Shown here piece by piece: positions 6,722 through 13,621 of a DNA stretch of 17,145 nucleotides. The notes under the pieces are model-generated. The model ran no database searches. It was given only the letters and a program-made list of their open reading frames with translations, and was not told the origin of the DNA. The translations under genes and the position numbers were made by a program. Source of the DNA: JAAFIP01 sp043777795 (lineage in GTDB: Bacteria; Pseudomonadota; Gammaproteobacteria; Burkholderiales; Burkholderiaceae_C); the NCBI GenBank assembly GCA_043777795.1, contig JAYWHJ010000332.1:1-17145 (forward strand), written 5' to 3'. The first letter of the stretch is position 1. Each line of letters opens with the position of its first letter.

Positions 6722-7450
6722 CTAAGGGAAAAGAAGATTTGAGTTTCTGCAACTCAAGGTGGTCCTGCTCACTTCGTTCGAATCCAGAAAACGGTCCAAG
6801 TTGGTGTCCAGGCCAGTCTCGGTTAGGATGCCTCCGTATCCCGCTGGACAACGCGGATCCACGGGGTTTGTCCCGGCTAAGATCTCTGTTCCCTTGATCA
6901 GAAGACCGGGGCCGTTCGGGCCGGCAGGGCCCGCGGCACCCGCCGTTCCCACCGCTCCTGTAGCTCCGGTAGCCCCTGCTACGCCAGTAGCGCCAGTGGC
7001 ACCGGTGGCGCCTGTAGCCCCAGTCGCGCCGGTTGCACCGGGAGAACCCGATGGTCCTGCGGCGCCAGTGGCACCTGTTGCGCCGGGAGTGCCGGTTGCG
7101 CCGGTTGCGCCGGGAGTGCCCGTTGCGCCGGGAGTGCCCGTTGCGCCGGGAGTGCCCGTTGCGCCATTAAGGACATTGCAAACATAGGATGTGGCAGCGA
7201 CTTCGTTGTCATCCAGCGTATTGTTCAAATTGACGTCTGGGCCAGTCTGAAATTGCTTCCCCCCTGCGGCGCAATTTGCGCCCGGAGGTTCTGTTGCAAA
7301 GCGCGCCGCGATATTGAGACCCGGCAGCCCCGCTGCCCCATCAGAGAAATCACCGCCACCACAGCCAGACAGCACCAGAGTAGAGCTAAGCAGAGCCTGA
7401 CACAGGATAGTTGGCTTAAACTTCCTGTGGCGTGCGGAGTAATTTTTCAT
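6722..7450 (-). CDS. Collagen-like lipoprotein with Gly-X-Y repeats (downstream copy)
   Basis: Residues 1-30 form a lipoprotein signal ending in the lipobox LSGC, so the mature protein should be lipidated and anchored in the outer membrane or exposed at the surface. A Cys/Asp-rich module follows (EPPGANCAAGG...VNLNNTLDDNEVAATSYVC), then about 29 uninterrupted Gly-X-Y triplets, mostly GAT and GTP, then a second module of the same type (DPRCPAGYGG...DTNLDRFLDSNEVSRTTLSC). The D-x-N-x-N/D-x-x-L-D-x-x-E pattern resembles calcium-binding loops; I believe this module is the one called DUF7151, from memory. The triplet tract should form a collagen-like triple helix, a rod used in bacterial adhesins and matrix proteins. 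I chose the ATG at 7450; a GTG at 7459, two codons after the upstream stop, is possible. The gene is 12 bases downstream of its paralogue and probably co-transcribed. It contains an 18-bp tandem repeat. Confidence 0.85.
   Translation of the reverse strand: MKNYSARHRKFKPTILCQALLSSTLVLSGCGGGDFSDGAAGLPGLNIAARFATEPPGANCAAGGKQFQTGPDVNLNNTLDDNEVAATSYVCNVLNGATGTPGATGTPGATGTPGATGATGTPGATGATGAAGPSGSPGATGATGATGATGATGATGVAGATGATGAVGTAGAAGPAGPNGPGLLIKGTEILAGTNPVDPRCPAGYGGILTETGLDTNLDRFLDSNEVSRTTLSCRNSNLLFP
7104..7165 (-). repeat. 18-bp tandem repeat inside collagen-like gene
   Basis: Three perfect copies of GTTGCGCCGGGAGTGCCC (7104-7121, 7122-7139, 7140-7157) and a partial fourth. The unit encodes six residues (two Gly-X-Y triplets, GATGTP) on the minus strand, so gain or loss of units keeps the frame and changes rod length. 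Confidence 0.9.
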
Positions 7451-7462
7451 AGTGCTCACTTT

Positions 7463-8182
7463 TTAAAAGGCTAACCGATTTCCTACCGGTACCGTTGGAG
7501 CGGCTGGATTGCAAACATAGGCCGTGTCCGACACTTCACTCGATTCCAGCAACCCATTGACTGGGTTGTTATCAAATCCCACTTGGTAACGCGTCCCACC
7601 AGTTTGCTGGCACGTCACATTACTGGTACCCGGTGTGATGGGAATCGTGGTGCGAACAATCAATGCATAGATCTGTCCGCCCGCTGCACCCTGCGGCCCA
7701 GCCGAACCCACCACACCCGGGCTTCCTGCTGCACCGGTCGCTCCAGTAGCGCCCGTCGCGCCTGTTGCGCCCGTCGCGCCTGTTGCGCCCGTCGCGCCTA
7801 TTGCGCCCGCCGGCCCGGTAGCGCCCACTGCGCCCGCCGCTCCGGCTGCCCCGGTGGGGCCTGCCACCCCGGTCACCCCGGTCACCCCTGACAGGCCCGT
7901 TGCTCCCGGCGCCCCGGTCACCCCATTACATAGATAAGTGGTCGTGCCCACCTCAGAATCTTCCAGCTTGCCATTGCCGTCGGTATCTACCCCCGCCTGA
8001 ACCCTGCTGCCCCCTGCCGGGCAGTTATTGCCAGCGGGTTCAGGGTTGGTACGCAGGCTTACACTTTTCCCCGAAACTCCATCGGTGCCCTCACCACCGC
8101 ATGCGCTAAGCAGCACCAGCGTACTGAAGATAGCGCAAATCGTAGATAAACTGGGGCTGTGGGTGGGAATAGCAGGCTTCAT
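7463..8182 (-). CDS. Collagen-like lipoprotein with Gly-X-Y repeats (upstream copy)
   Basis: This 239-residue paralogue has the same plan as the gene downstream. An N-terminal signal ends in the lipobox LLSAC (near residue 28). A Cys/Asp-rich module follows (NPEPAGNNCPAGGSRVQAGVDTDGNGKLEDSEVGTTTYLC), in which DTDGNGKLEDSE closely matches an EF-hand/dockerin calcium loop. Then come about 27 Gly-X-Y triplets starting GVTGAPGATG, with a run of GAT triplets, and a C-terminal module (VTCQQTGGTRYQVGFDNNPVNGLLESSEVSDTAYVC) of the same kind. The expected product is a trimeric, collagen-like rod tethered to the cell surface. An AAAGGTG ribosome-binding site lies eight bases before the ATG. The two genes look like a tandem duplication whose repeats have since diverged. 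No export machinery, sortase or matrix gene is near, so the surface role rests on the signal and repeat only. Confidence 0.87.
   Translation of the reverse strand: MKPAIPTHSPSLSTICAIFSTLVLLSACGGEGTDGVSGKSVSLRTNPEPAGNNCPAGGSRVQAGVDTDGNGKLEDSEVGTTTYLCNGVTGAPGATGLSGVTGVTGVAGPTGAAGAAGAVGATGPAGAIGATGATGATGATGATGATGATGAAGSPGVVGSAGPQGAAGGQIYALIVRTTIPITPGTSNVTCQQTGGTRYQVGFDNNPVNGLLESSEVSDTAYVCNPAAPTVPVGNRLAF
7751..7804 (-). repeat. 18-bp tandem repeat inside collagen-like gene
   Basis: Two perfect copies and one copy with a single mismatch of GCCCGTCGCGCCTGTTGC (7751-7768, 7769-7786, 7787-7804). The unit encodes two Gly-Ala-Thr triplets on the minus strand. Confidence 0.85.
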
Positions 8183-8502
8183 AGCATCGGCACCTTTTTA
8201 TGACTTGAGGAAAATTCCAAAGAATATGTACACTTAGTGTTAAGACGAAAAACGAACGGTGTTTTTAAAAAGCAAATCGCGGTTTTTTAGCGGCCTAATT
8301 TTCCGTCGATTGGGTCCGCACCGCATATCAGCGCTGCACACATCATTTCATTAGGGTCATTTGGTAGACCCTTACCCGCCATGCCCCATCGCGTTTGAAT
8401 CAAAATGTCAGGGTCCGTGTTTCATTGCAACAATAGGAGGCCACTGCTTCCTCCGCCATGACTCCGATGCGTTCCATCCATCGCTACTCTTAAAATTGCC
8501 CC
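8183..8502. other. Divergent intergenic region between collagen operon and sulfurtransferase
   Basis: These 320 bases contain no convincing gene. They hold the palindrome ACACTTAGTGT (8230-8240) upstream of the collagen-like operon, an AT-rich stretch around 8262-8295 with runs of T, and a perfect 6-bp stem AGGGTC/GACCCT (8353-8358 with 8367-8372, 8-base loop) with no T run. TAAAAT at 8491-8496 is a possible -10 box for the sulfurtransferase. Promoters for both directions must lie here, but no full sigma-70 pair is obvious. Confidence 0.5.
8230..8240. promoter_or_regulatory. Short palindrome, possible operator of the collagen-like operon
   Basis: ACACT-T-AGTGT is a perfect inverted repeat about 50 bases upstream of the 8182 start codon, beside a -10-like TATTCT on the minus strand. 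The position fits a repressor site; the short length means chance is possible. Confidence 0.3.
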
Positions 8503-9372
8503 ATGTATTCCACCCTCATCTCCACCAACCAACTCCAAACGCTGCAAAAAACTGGTGCACCCCTGCGCATCTGGGACTGCAGCTTTGACCTGATGAACCC
8601 CGCCGCTGGCCCCGACGCATTTGCGCTAGCGCACATAGCGGGCGCACAGTATGTGCACCTTGACACCGACCTGAGCGACAAAAGCGGCGCTACCGACGTA
8701 GCCAGCGGTGGCCGCCACCCTTTGCCCAGTCGCGAGAAGTTTGCCGCCTGGATGGGCGCGGTAGGCGTCACCCCAGCTACGCAAGTGGTGGTGTATGACC
8801 GCAATGGCGTGAACTACTGCGGCCGCGCGTGGTGGATGCTGCAATGGTGCGGGCATGCAGCAGTGGCGGTGCTAGACGGTGGCTTGCAGGCGTGGCAAGC
8901 AGCGGGCGGCGCGGTAGAGACGGGTGCTGCGCCAGTGCAAGCTGATTTCTCCAAGCCTAAATACCCGTTAGCGCAACAAAAATATATGCAGGCAGCTATT
9001 GATTTTGTAGCTGCTGCAGCCCACAAAGGCAGCCACACCATCATCGACGCGCGGGCCGCGCCGCGCTTTCGTGGGGAGGTCGAGCCATTGGACCCTGTGG
9101 CAGGCCATATACCGGGTGGGCTCAACCGCCCTTTCGGTTTGAATATCGGCGCTGACGGTTTGTTCAAGAGTGCCGCCGTATTGCGCCAAGAGTTTGACGC
9201 GCTGCTAGGCGGACGTGATGCTGCCAACGTGATTCACCATTGCGGTAGCGGCGTAAGCGCTGTGCCCAATGTACTGGCCATGGCGGTGGCGGGCTACCCA
9301 CCCAGCAGCCTGTTTGCGGGCAGCTGGAGCGAGTGGAGCAACCGGGGCGATTTGCCGGTGGCGCGCGGTTAG
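8503..9372 (+). CDS. 3-mercaptopyruvate/thiosulfate sulfurtransferase (tandem rhodanese)
   Basis: The 289-residue protein has two rhodanese domains, the usual architecture of SseA/TST-type enzymes. The first domain (about 1-140) is structural, with HIAGAQYVHLDTDL and VVVYDRNGVNYCGRAWWMLQWCGH. The second (about 160-285) carries the active-site cysteine C247 in HHCGSGVSAVPN. A CGSGV(T/S) loop is typical of 3-mercaptopyruvate sulfurtransferases, whereas thiosulfate-specific enzymes have CRKGVT. The enzyme moves sulfur from 3-mercaptopyruvate, derived from cysteine, to cyanide or thiols in the cytoplasm. R183/R188/R190 in IDARAAPRFRGE resemble substrate-binding arginines of the family. No Shine-Dalgarno precedes the ATG; TAAAAT lies seven bases upstream, hinting at a leaderless transcript. 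The gene stands alone and has no clear functional link to the Bug gene that follows. Confidence 0.9.
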   Translation: MYSTLISTNQLQTLQKTGAPLRIWDCSFDLMNPAAGPDAFALAHIAGAQYVHLDTDLSDKSGATDVASGGRHPLPSREKFAAWMGAVGVTPATQVVVYDRNGVNYCGRAWWMLQWCGHAAVAVLDGGLQAWQAAGGAVETGAAPVQADFSKPKYPLAQQKYMQAAIDFVAAAAHKGSHTIIDARAAPRFRGEVEPLDPVAGHIPGGLNRPFGLNIGADGLFKSAAVLRQEFDALLGGRDAANVIHHCGSGVSAVPNVLAMAVAGYPPSSLFAGSWSEWSNRGDLPVARG

Positions 9373-9502
9373 AGTTTGCAGAGTTCGGGTTTCAGGTGAC
9401 AAGCACAGCGCAGCGCAGGCCTGGCTGCGTACAACTACGCATGCTCCAGTGGCCGCCCCAGCGGCAAAATGGTAGCGACATTGTTTACTCTGGGAACCCC
9501 CT

Positions 9503-10489
9503 ATGAAATTTGCGCCAAAACCTGCAACAACCAGCGTATTTGTCGCACTAGCGGCCACGCTTTTACTAGCTGCCAGCAGCTACGCCCAAAGCTACCCCAG
9601 TAAACCCATCAAACTCATTGTGCCTGTATCGGCCGGTGGTGGATCTGACATGATTGCCCGCCAGGTGGCCGAGCGCTTGAGCCGGGGACTTGGACACAAC
9701 ATGGTGGTAGAAAACATCAGCGGTGGTGGCGGCTTGATTGCCTCGCAAACTGTGCAGCGCGCTACACCTGACGGCTACACGCTGATGCAGGCCTACGTAG
9801 CCACCCACTCCACCAGCCCGGCCACGCGCAAGCTGGGCTACGACCCGCTCAAAGACTTCACGCCCATCGGCATGATCGGTGGCACCCCCAACGTGCTAGT
9901 GGTGCCCACCACCCTGGCAGCCACCAGCCTGAAAGAGTTTGTCGCCCATGCCAAGCAAAACGTGGGCAAGATCAGCTATGGCTCGGCTGGCCAAGGCTCG
10001 CTTACGCACCTGGCAATGGAGCAGTTTAAAGACGCAGCGGGCATCTTTGCCGTGCATGTGCCCTACCGCGGCATTGCACCCGCCATCTCGGACATGCTCA
10101 GCGGCTCTACCCAGGCCATGATGCCCGGCCTGGCTGCGGCCACGCCGCACATCAGGTCGGGCAAGCTGCGCCCGCTGGCCGTCACCGGCCGCGCCCGCCA
10201 CCCCAACTTTCCCGAGGTGCCCACACTGGAAGAGCTGGGCTACAAGGGCTTTGACGGCGTGCAGTGGTACGGCCTTGTAGGCCCAGCCAAGATGCCTGCT
10301 GAGGCCGTGAAGCGCCTGCACGACGAGCTACAAAAAGCCATCACCGCCCCAGACTTCAAGCAGCGCCTGAGCGCCGAGGCAGTAGACCCCATGCCCATGA
10401 GCACCGAGCAGTTTGCAGCCTTCATGGCCGCCGACCTGGCGCGCTACCAGCGCGTGGTGCGCGAGCGCAAGATCGAAATAGAGAATTGA
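9503..10489 (+). CDS. Bug-family periplasmic receptor (TctC-like, tripartite tricarboxylate)
   Basis: Bug proteins are periplasmic receptors greatly expanded in Burkholderiales, mostly without a linked transporter. The 328-residue product has a Sec signal (VFVALAATLLLAASSYAQ, cleavage near residue 29) and then the family signature YPSKPIKLIVPVSAGGGSDMIARQVAERLSRGLGHNMVVEN-GGGG, whose glycine-rich loop contacts ligand carboxylates. Further markers are DGYTLMQ, LGYDPLKDFTPIGMIG, GKISYGSAGQGSLTHLAMEQFK, VPYRGIAPAISDMLSG and VPTLEELGYKGFDGVQWYGLVGPAKMP. No tctA or tctB gene is nearby, so transport would use permeases encoded elsewhere or the protein could act as a sensor. It is 93 bases upstream of an MmgE/PrpD gene in the same orientation, a common pairing in this group, and may bind the substrate of that enzyme. 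The ribosome-binding site is weak (GGGA about eight bases before the ATG). Confidence 0.93.
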   Translation: MKFAPKPATTSVFVALAATLLLAASSYAQSYPSKPIKLIVPVSAGGGSDMIARQVAERLSRGLGHNMVVENISGGGGLIASQTVQRATPDGYTLMQAYVATHSTSPATRKLGYDPLKDFTPIGMIGGTPNVLVVPTTLAATSLKEFVAHAKQNVGKISYGSAGQGSLTHLAMEQFKDAAGIFAVHVPYRGIAPAISDMLSGSTQAMMPGLAAATPHIRSGKLRPLAVTGRARHPNFPEVPTLEELGYKGFDGVQWYGLVGPAKMPAEAVKRLHDELQKAITAPDFKQRLSAEAVDPMPMSTEQFAAFMAADLARYQRVVRERKIEIEN

Positions 10490-10582
10490 ATCCGCTCTGT
10501 TTTTATACATAAAATCAGGCTGTAGCCCAATAAAAAATTGCGGGAGCAGCTATTAATACAATAGTAATCTAACACCACCTCC

Positions 10583-11956
10583 ATGGCCCGTAATACCCAA
10601 GTCAGCGCTGACCACAACGCACCCGCAGTCACCAGCATCCTCGCCCATTTTGTGGCCACCCACCCCAGCCGGGGCTGGTCTGACGCAGTCGACCACGAGG
10701 CGCACCGTACCTTTCTCAACTGGCTAGGCTGCGCCATCGGCGCTGCGCACCACGAGGCAGGCGTTGCCGCCATCAAGGCCGCCCAGGTACTCGAATCCGC
10801 CCCCCAAGCCACCGTGCTGGGCCGTGCTGAGAAGCTAGACATGTGCAGCGCCGCCCTAGTCAACGGCATTAACTCCCACACCTTTGACTTTGACGACACC
10901 CACCTCAAAACCATCATCCACCCCGCGGGCCCCGTGGCATCTGCCCTGCTGGCACTGGCCGAGAAAACCGGCGCAACCGGCCGCCAGCTCATCGACTCTC
11001 TGGTGCTTGGCATCGACGTATCCTGCCGCGTAGGTAACATGATGTACCCCGACCATTACGACCGCGGCTGGCACATCACCGGCTCTACCGGTACGCTGGG
11101 CGCGGCTGCAGCTTGCGCCCGCATGCTAGGTTTATCGGAGCAGGCCACGCAAATGGCTATGGGCATTGCCGCCAGCCAGCCCATCGGCATGCGCGAGCAG
11201 TTTGGCACTATGACCAAGCCCTTCCACCCCGGTGGCAGCGCCCGCGCAGGTCTGATGAGCACCCTGCTCGCGCAGCAAGGCTTCACCGCCAGCAAGCGCG
11301 CCATCGAAGCCCCACGCGGCATGGCGCAAACCATCTCCACCAAAAACGACTGGACCGAGATCACAGATGAGCTGGGCCTGCGCTTTGAAATCAGCTTTAA
11401 CAGCTACAAGCCCTTCGCATGCGGCATCGTTATCCACCCCAGCATCGACGGCTGCGTGCAGCTGCGCAACCTGCACAACATCCAGCCTTTGGACATCGCC
11501 AAGGTAGAGCTGAAGGTGCACTCCCTTGTGCTGGAATTGACCGGCAAAAAGACCCCCAAAGACGGCCTGGAAGCCAAGTTCAGCGTCTTCCACTCCTGCG
11601 CAGCTGGCCTGATGTTTGGCCGGGCCGGCGAAGACGAATACTCCGACGCCATCGTGCAGCGTGCTGACACCATCGCCCTGCGCGACAAAGTATCTGCCGT
11701 GGTAGACAACGCCATCGACGAAGCCTCGGTAGACGTGACCATCACGCTAACCAACGGCACCGTGCACCACCTGTTTGTAGAGCACGCGATTGGCTCGATC
11801 CACAAGCCTTTGACGGACGCGATGCTGGAAGGCAAGTTTCATAGCTTGGTTGACCCGGTGCTGGGTGTTGAGCGGGCTGATGCGTTGATCGCGGCTTGCT
11901 GGGATCTAGGCAACGCGCCCAACGTTGCTGCCTTGGTAAAACTCTCTCAACCCTGA
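10583..11956 (+). CDS. MmgE/PrpD family protein (2-methylcitrate dehydratase-like)
   Basis: The family includes 2-methylcitrate dehydratase (PrpD), iminodisuccinate epimerase and cis-aconitate decarboxylase; all handle polycarboxylates in the cytoplasm. The 457 residues match family length. The diagnostic all-helical N-terminal half shows FLNWLGCAIGAAHHEA, VLGRAEKLDMCSAALVNGINSHTFDFDDTHLKTIIHPAGPV, and YDRGWHITGSTGTLGAAAACARMLGLS; the second half has GMREQFGTMTKPFHPGGSARAGL, normal for the family lid region, and a PrpD-like C-terminal domain. The DFDDTH and HPAG segments build the active-site cleft. It follows a Bug receptor by 93 bases that hold AT-rich sequence and a CTATT/AATAG inverted repeat (10550-10564), so independent expression is possible. 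No prpB or prpC is near, so it is probably not propionate-pathway PrpD; I cannot name the substrate. A REP-like hairpin follows the stop. Confidence 0.9.
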   Translation: MARNTQVSADHNAPAVTSILAHFVATHPSRGWSDAVDHEAHRTFLNWLGCAIGAAHHEAGVAAIKAAQVLESAPQATVLGRAEKLDMCSAALVNGINSHTFDFDDTHLKTIIHPAGPVASALLALAEKTGATGRQLIDSLVLGIDVSCRVGNMMYPDHYDRGWHITGSTGTLGAAAACARMLGLSEQATQMAMGIAASQPIGMREQFGTMTKPFHPGGSARAGLMSTLLAQQGFTASKRAIEAPRGMAQTISTKNDWTEITDELGLRFEISFNSYKPFACGIVIHPSIDGCVQLRNLHNIQPLDIAKVELKVHSLVLELTGKKTPKDGLEAKFSVFHSCAAGLMFGRAGEDEYSDAIVQRADTIALRDKVSAVVDNAIDEASVDVTITLTNGTVHHLFVEHAIGSIHKPLTDAMLEGKFHSLVDPVLGVERADALIAACWDLGNAPNVAALVKLSQP

Positions 11957-11967
11957 TCTGCGGTCTT

Positions 11968-12002
11968 CCTCCCTCTCCCCCGGGAGAGAGCAGGGGTGAG
12001 GG
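11968..12002 (-). repeat. REP-like palindromic repeat after the MmgE/PrpD gene
   Basis: On the minus strand it begins CCCTCACCCCTGC and continues CTCTCTCCCGGGGGAGAGGG, a form I recognise from dispersed REP-type repeats in many proteobacteria. CTCTCC (11973-11978) pairs with GGAGAG (11983-11988). It may also end or stabilise the upstream mRNA. Confidence 0.6.
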
Positions 12003-12023
12003 CTCTTGTAGCTGCTCCACCAC

Positions 12024-12221
12024 GCGCCCCGCCACGGCGCAGTGCCTACGCCACCCGAGCCCCGGCCCGCTTCGCGGGAAGCATGTGCAGTGCTCGCTTT
12101 TGGGGGAAATTTAGAAACTCGGCTTCGCCTCAAACATCTAAATTTCTGATCCCCAAAAGCTCCGCGCTTCCAGCCCGGGACTCTTATCGGGCGGCGTAGG
12201 CACTGCACCATGGCGGGGCGC
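12024..12221. repeat. Large palindromic element, copy 1 (direct orientation)
   Basis: The outer arms 12024-12052 and 12193-12221 are inverted repeats matching at 27 of 29 positions; both mismatches are C-A on this strand and G-U if the minus strand is transcribed. CCCGA/TCGGG extend the stem inward. Inside is a small hairpin CCCGC-TTC-GCGGG (12066-12078), then GCTTTTGGGG (12096-12105) pairing with CCCCAAAAGC (12151-12160) and GAAATTTAGA (12106-12115) pairing with TCTAAATTTC (12137-12146), closing a 21-base loop that starts AACTCGGCT. A second copy lies inverted at 13622-13800. The unit has no transposase, so it may be a nonautonomous element, a structured RNA or a DNA cruciform site. Confidence 0.85.
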
Positions 12222-12372
12222 TTTCACCCGGTTAAAGTATGCAGTCAACCTCGCACCCTTTCGCGCGATCTTGATTTATTTTTACCTTTAGCAGCGAAAA
12301 ATCAGCTTCGAATCAATCAGTTTATGTAGCGAATGTTGCGGTGTACATTACCTTAAACAACACAATACACTT

Positions 12373-13342
12373 ATGCAACGAACGATCTTCATTTCATCGA
12401 CCTTCCATGATCTACAAACGCATCGAAAAGCAGTGTGGGACATGCTCGGCAGTTTCGACGTCGCCATTCGAGGCATGGAACAGTTCGGTGCGCGCAAGGA
12501 GTCGCCACTTGAAACTTGTCTCACCGAAGTTGAGCAGTCCGACGTTTATGTTGGAATTCTCGGCTTCCGCCACGGCTCCATCGAACCAACCCAAGGGAAG
12601 TCTTACACCCAAATCGAGTACCAGCGCGCTAGAGCTTAAAAAGGATGTACTGCTCTACCTGATAGACGAGGAAAACGCTCTGGTGCCAATCAAGTTTATT
12701 GATCAGGGCGCGACCCGAGAGAAGCTTGAAGCATTCAAAAGTACGCTGCGCGAACGCCACACAGTAGATAGCTTCGTTGATGAGGGTGATTTGGTGAAAA
12801 AGCTTAAGCGCGACCTCACCCACCTAGTATCGCCGCGCCCCGGGCCAGTTAATGGTCCCGACGAGCTTGCTTTCTCAAAAGCAACGCTTGCCCAGTTCTC
12901 CTTGTTACCTGAGTCAGTTGCCGGTGTGGAGGTTCGTTTACGGGTGCGCAGCACTGGCGAGGCATATCCTGTCTCCAGCCAAGCCTGTCGAGCCTTCAAC
13001 CTTAAATTTGGCGCAACTATTGGTGTTCCGGTGACGATTGTTCTACCTGAAGGTGCGTCATCTAAGGACATCTTCGATCTATTTATCGGCGAAAAACAGG
13101 TGGGCGATTTACTCCCGCTGTCAAAAGGGGATGCACTTGATGTTTATGCAAAACTGCACTTTTTTGACGCTGCAATCGACCAACTACGGGCACGCTTCAG
13201 GACAAAGATCGACTACTTCCATGGTTCAAACGCGTTCATGCAGGTATATGGCGAGCCAGTCACGTATCAGGCCGACTCAGCGGTCACCATCGAACTGTCT
13301 CGGCTACTAGCAATTGAGCGTTCGACAAAACCTGCTGCCTGA
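12373..13342 (+). pseudogene. DUF4062-domain protein gene, frameshifted
   Basis: The N-terminal part (12373-12639) reads MQRTIFISSTFHDLQTHRKAVWDML, GMEQFGARKESPLETCL, DVYVGILGFRHGSI and SYTQIEYQRARA and then stops: a typical DUF4062 start, a TIR-like fold domain found in STAND NTPases and other immune-type proteins. The expected continuation, LKKDVLLYLIDEENALVPIKFIDQG, is in the next frame from 12635 and runs to 13342. Adding AG to AGAG at 12631-12634 restores RELKKDVLLYLIDEE, so a two-base loss from a dinucleotide repeat explains the break; a one-base extra T would also work. The repaired protein would have about 323 residues, with a C-terminal half (from PDELAFSKATL) I do not recognise. There is no Shine-Dalgarno. 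The gene is more AT-rich than its neighbours and sits between two inverted palindromic elements, suggesting horizontal acquisition. Sequencing error is not excluded. Confidence 0.75.
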
Positions 13343-13350
13343 TGCTTGAG

Positions 13351-13397
13351 GTTAGGTCAACGACGCGTTGAAGCCGCCTGCCACTGGGCAGCCTAAC
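13351..13397. repeat. Three-way-junction inverted repeat just after the DUF4062 gene
   Basis: GTTAGG (13351-13356) pairs with CCTAAC (13392-13397). Between them are two small hairpins: CAACG-ACG-CGTTG (13358-13370) and CTGCC-ACTG-GGCAG (13378-13391). It begins nine bases after the TGA stop, so it could be the 3' structure of that mRNA. There is no T run. Confidence 0.6.
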
Positions 13398-13621
13398 TCA
13401 CTCGATCAAATCTGGACATAACCACCAACTTAGTTCCTTGCTAGAAGCAGCGGGGCAAACCATAGATTTTGATGACCGCTTGACGCTACATTTAGCATAG
13501 CTGCTCGCGCGATATTTCTATGTATTGTTAGGTGATTTGACTGATAGACGATCACGGAACTGCGCTCAGAAATCTTGCGCAGCCAAAACACCAGTTTTCG
13601 CGGTAGTGCGTGCGCTATGGG

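Larger units (their letters stand above)
11957..12372. other. Noncoding region holding a REP-like repeat and palindromic element 1
   Basis: No convincing gene is present in these 416 bases. The left part is a REP-like repeat (11968-12002) and the middle is the 198-base palindromic element described separately (12024-12221). The right part (12222-12372) is AT-rich leader sequence of the DUF4062 gene. Short open frames here encode low-complexity peptides that follow the palindrome and I judge them spurious. Confidence 0.7.

Noticed and set aside
6900..7165. CRISPR-like direct repeats
   Set aside because: The repeats are contiguous 18-base units in frame with a Gly-X-Y protein, without spacers.
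8353..8372. Terminator at the AGGGTC/GACCCT hairpin
   Set aside because: The stem is only 6 bp with an 8-base loop, no T run follows, and no gene ends nearby in either direction.
11968..12002. Simple rho-independent terminator for the MmgE/PrpD gene
   Set aside because: There is a hairpin but no U-rich tail, and the whole sequence matches the REP-like form, so I list it as a repeat.
12341..12634. Reading the DUF4062 region as one 333-residue protein starting at 12341
   Set aside because: The first 98 residues are the out-of-frame translation of the true DUF4062 N-terminus and look like nothing, while the other frame gives a clear domain.
12625..12645. Programmed ribosomal frameshift in the DUF4062 gene
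   Set aside because: The shift needed is +1, but there is no slippery stop context like prfB (the P-site GCT cannot re-pair with CTT) and no upstream Shine-Dalgarno-like stimulator. A two-base deletion in AGAG is simpler.
13351..13532. Integron attC site: GTTAGGT (13351), GCCTAAC (13391) and GTTAGGT (13526)
   Set aside because: attC needs RYYYAAC first and GTTRRRY last with complementary arms. The first pair is in the wrong order, and the second pair (about 140 bases apart) is in the right order but I see no complementary L boxes inside it. No integrase is in the window.
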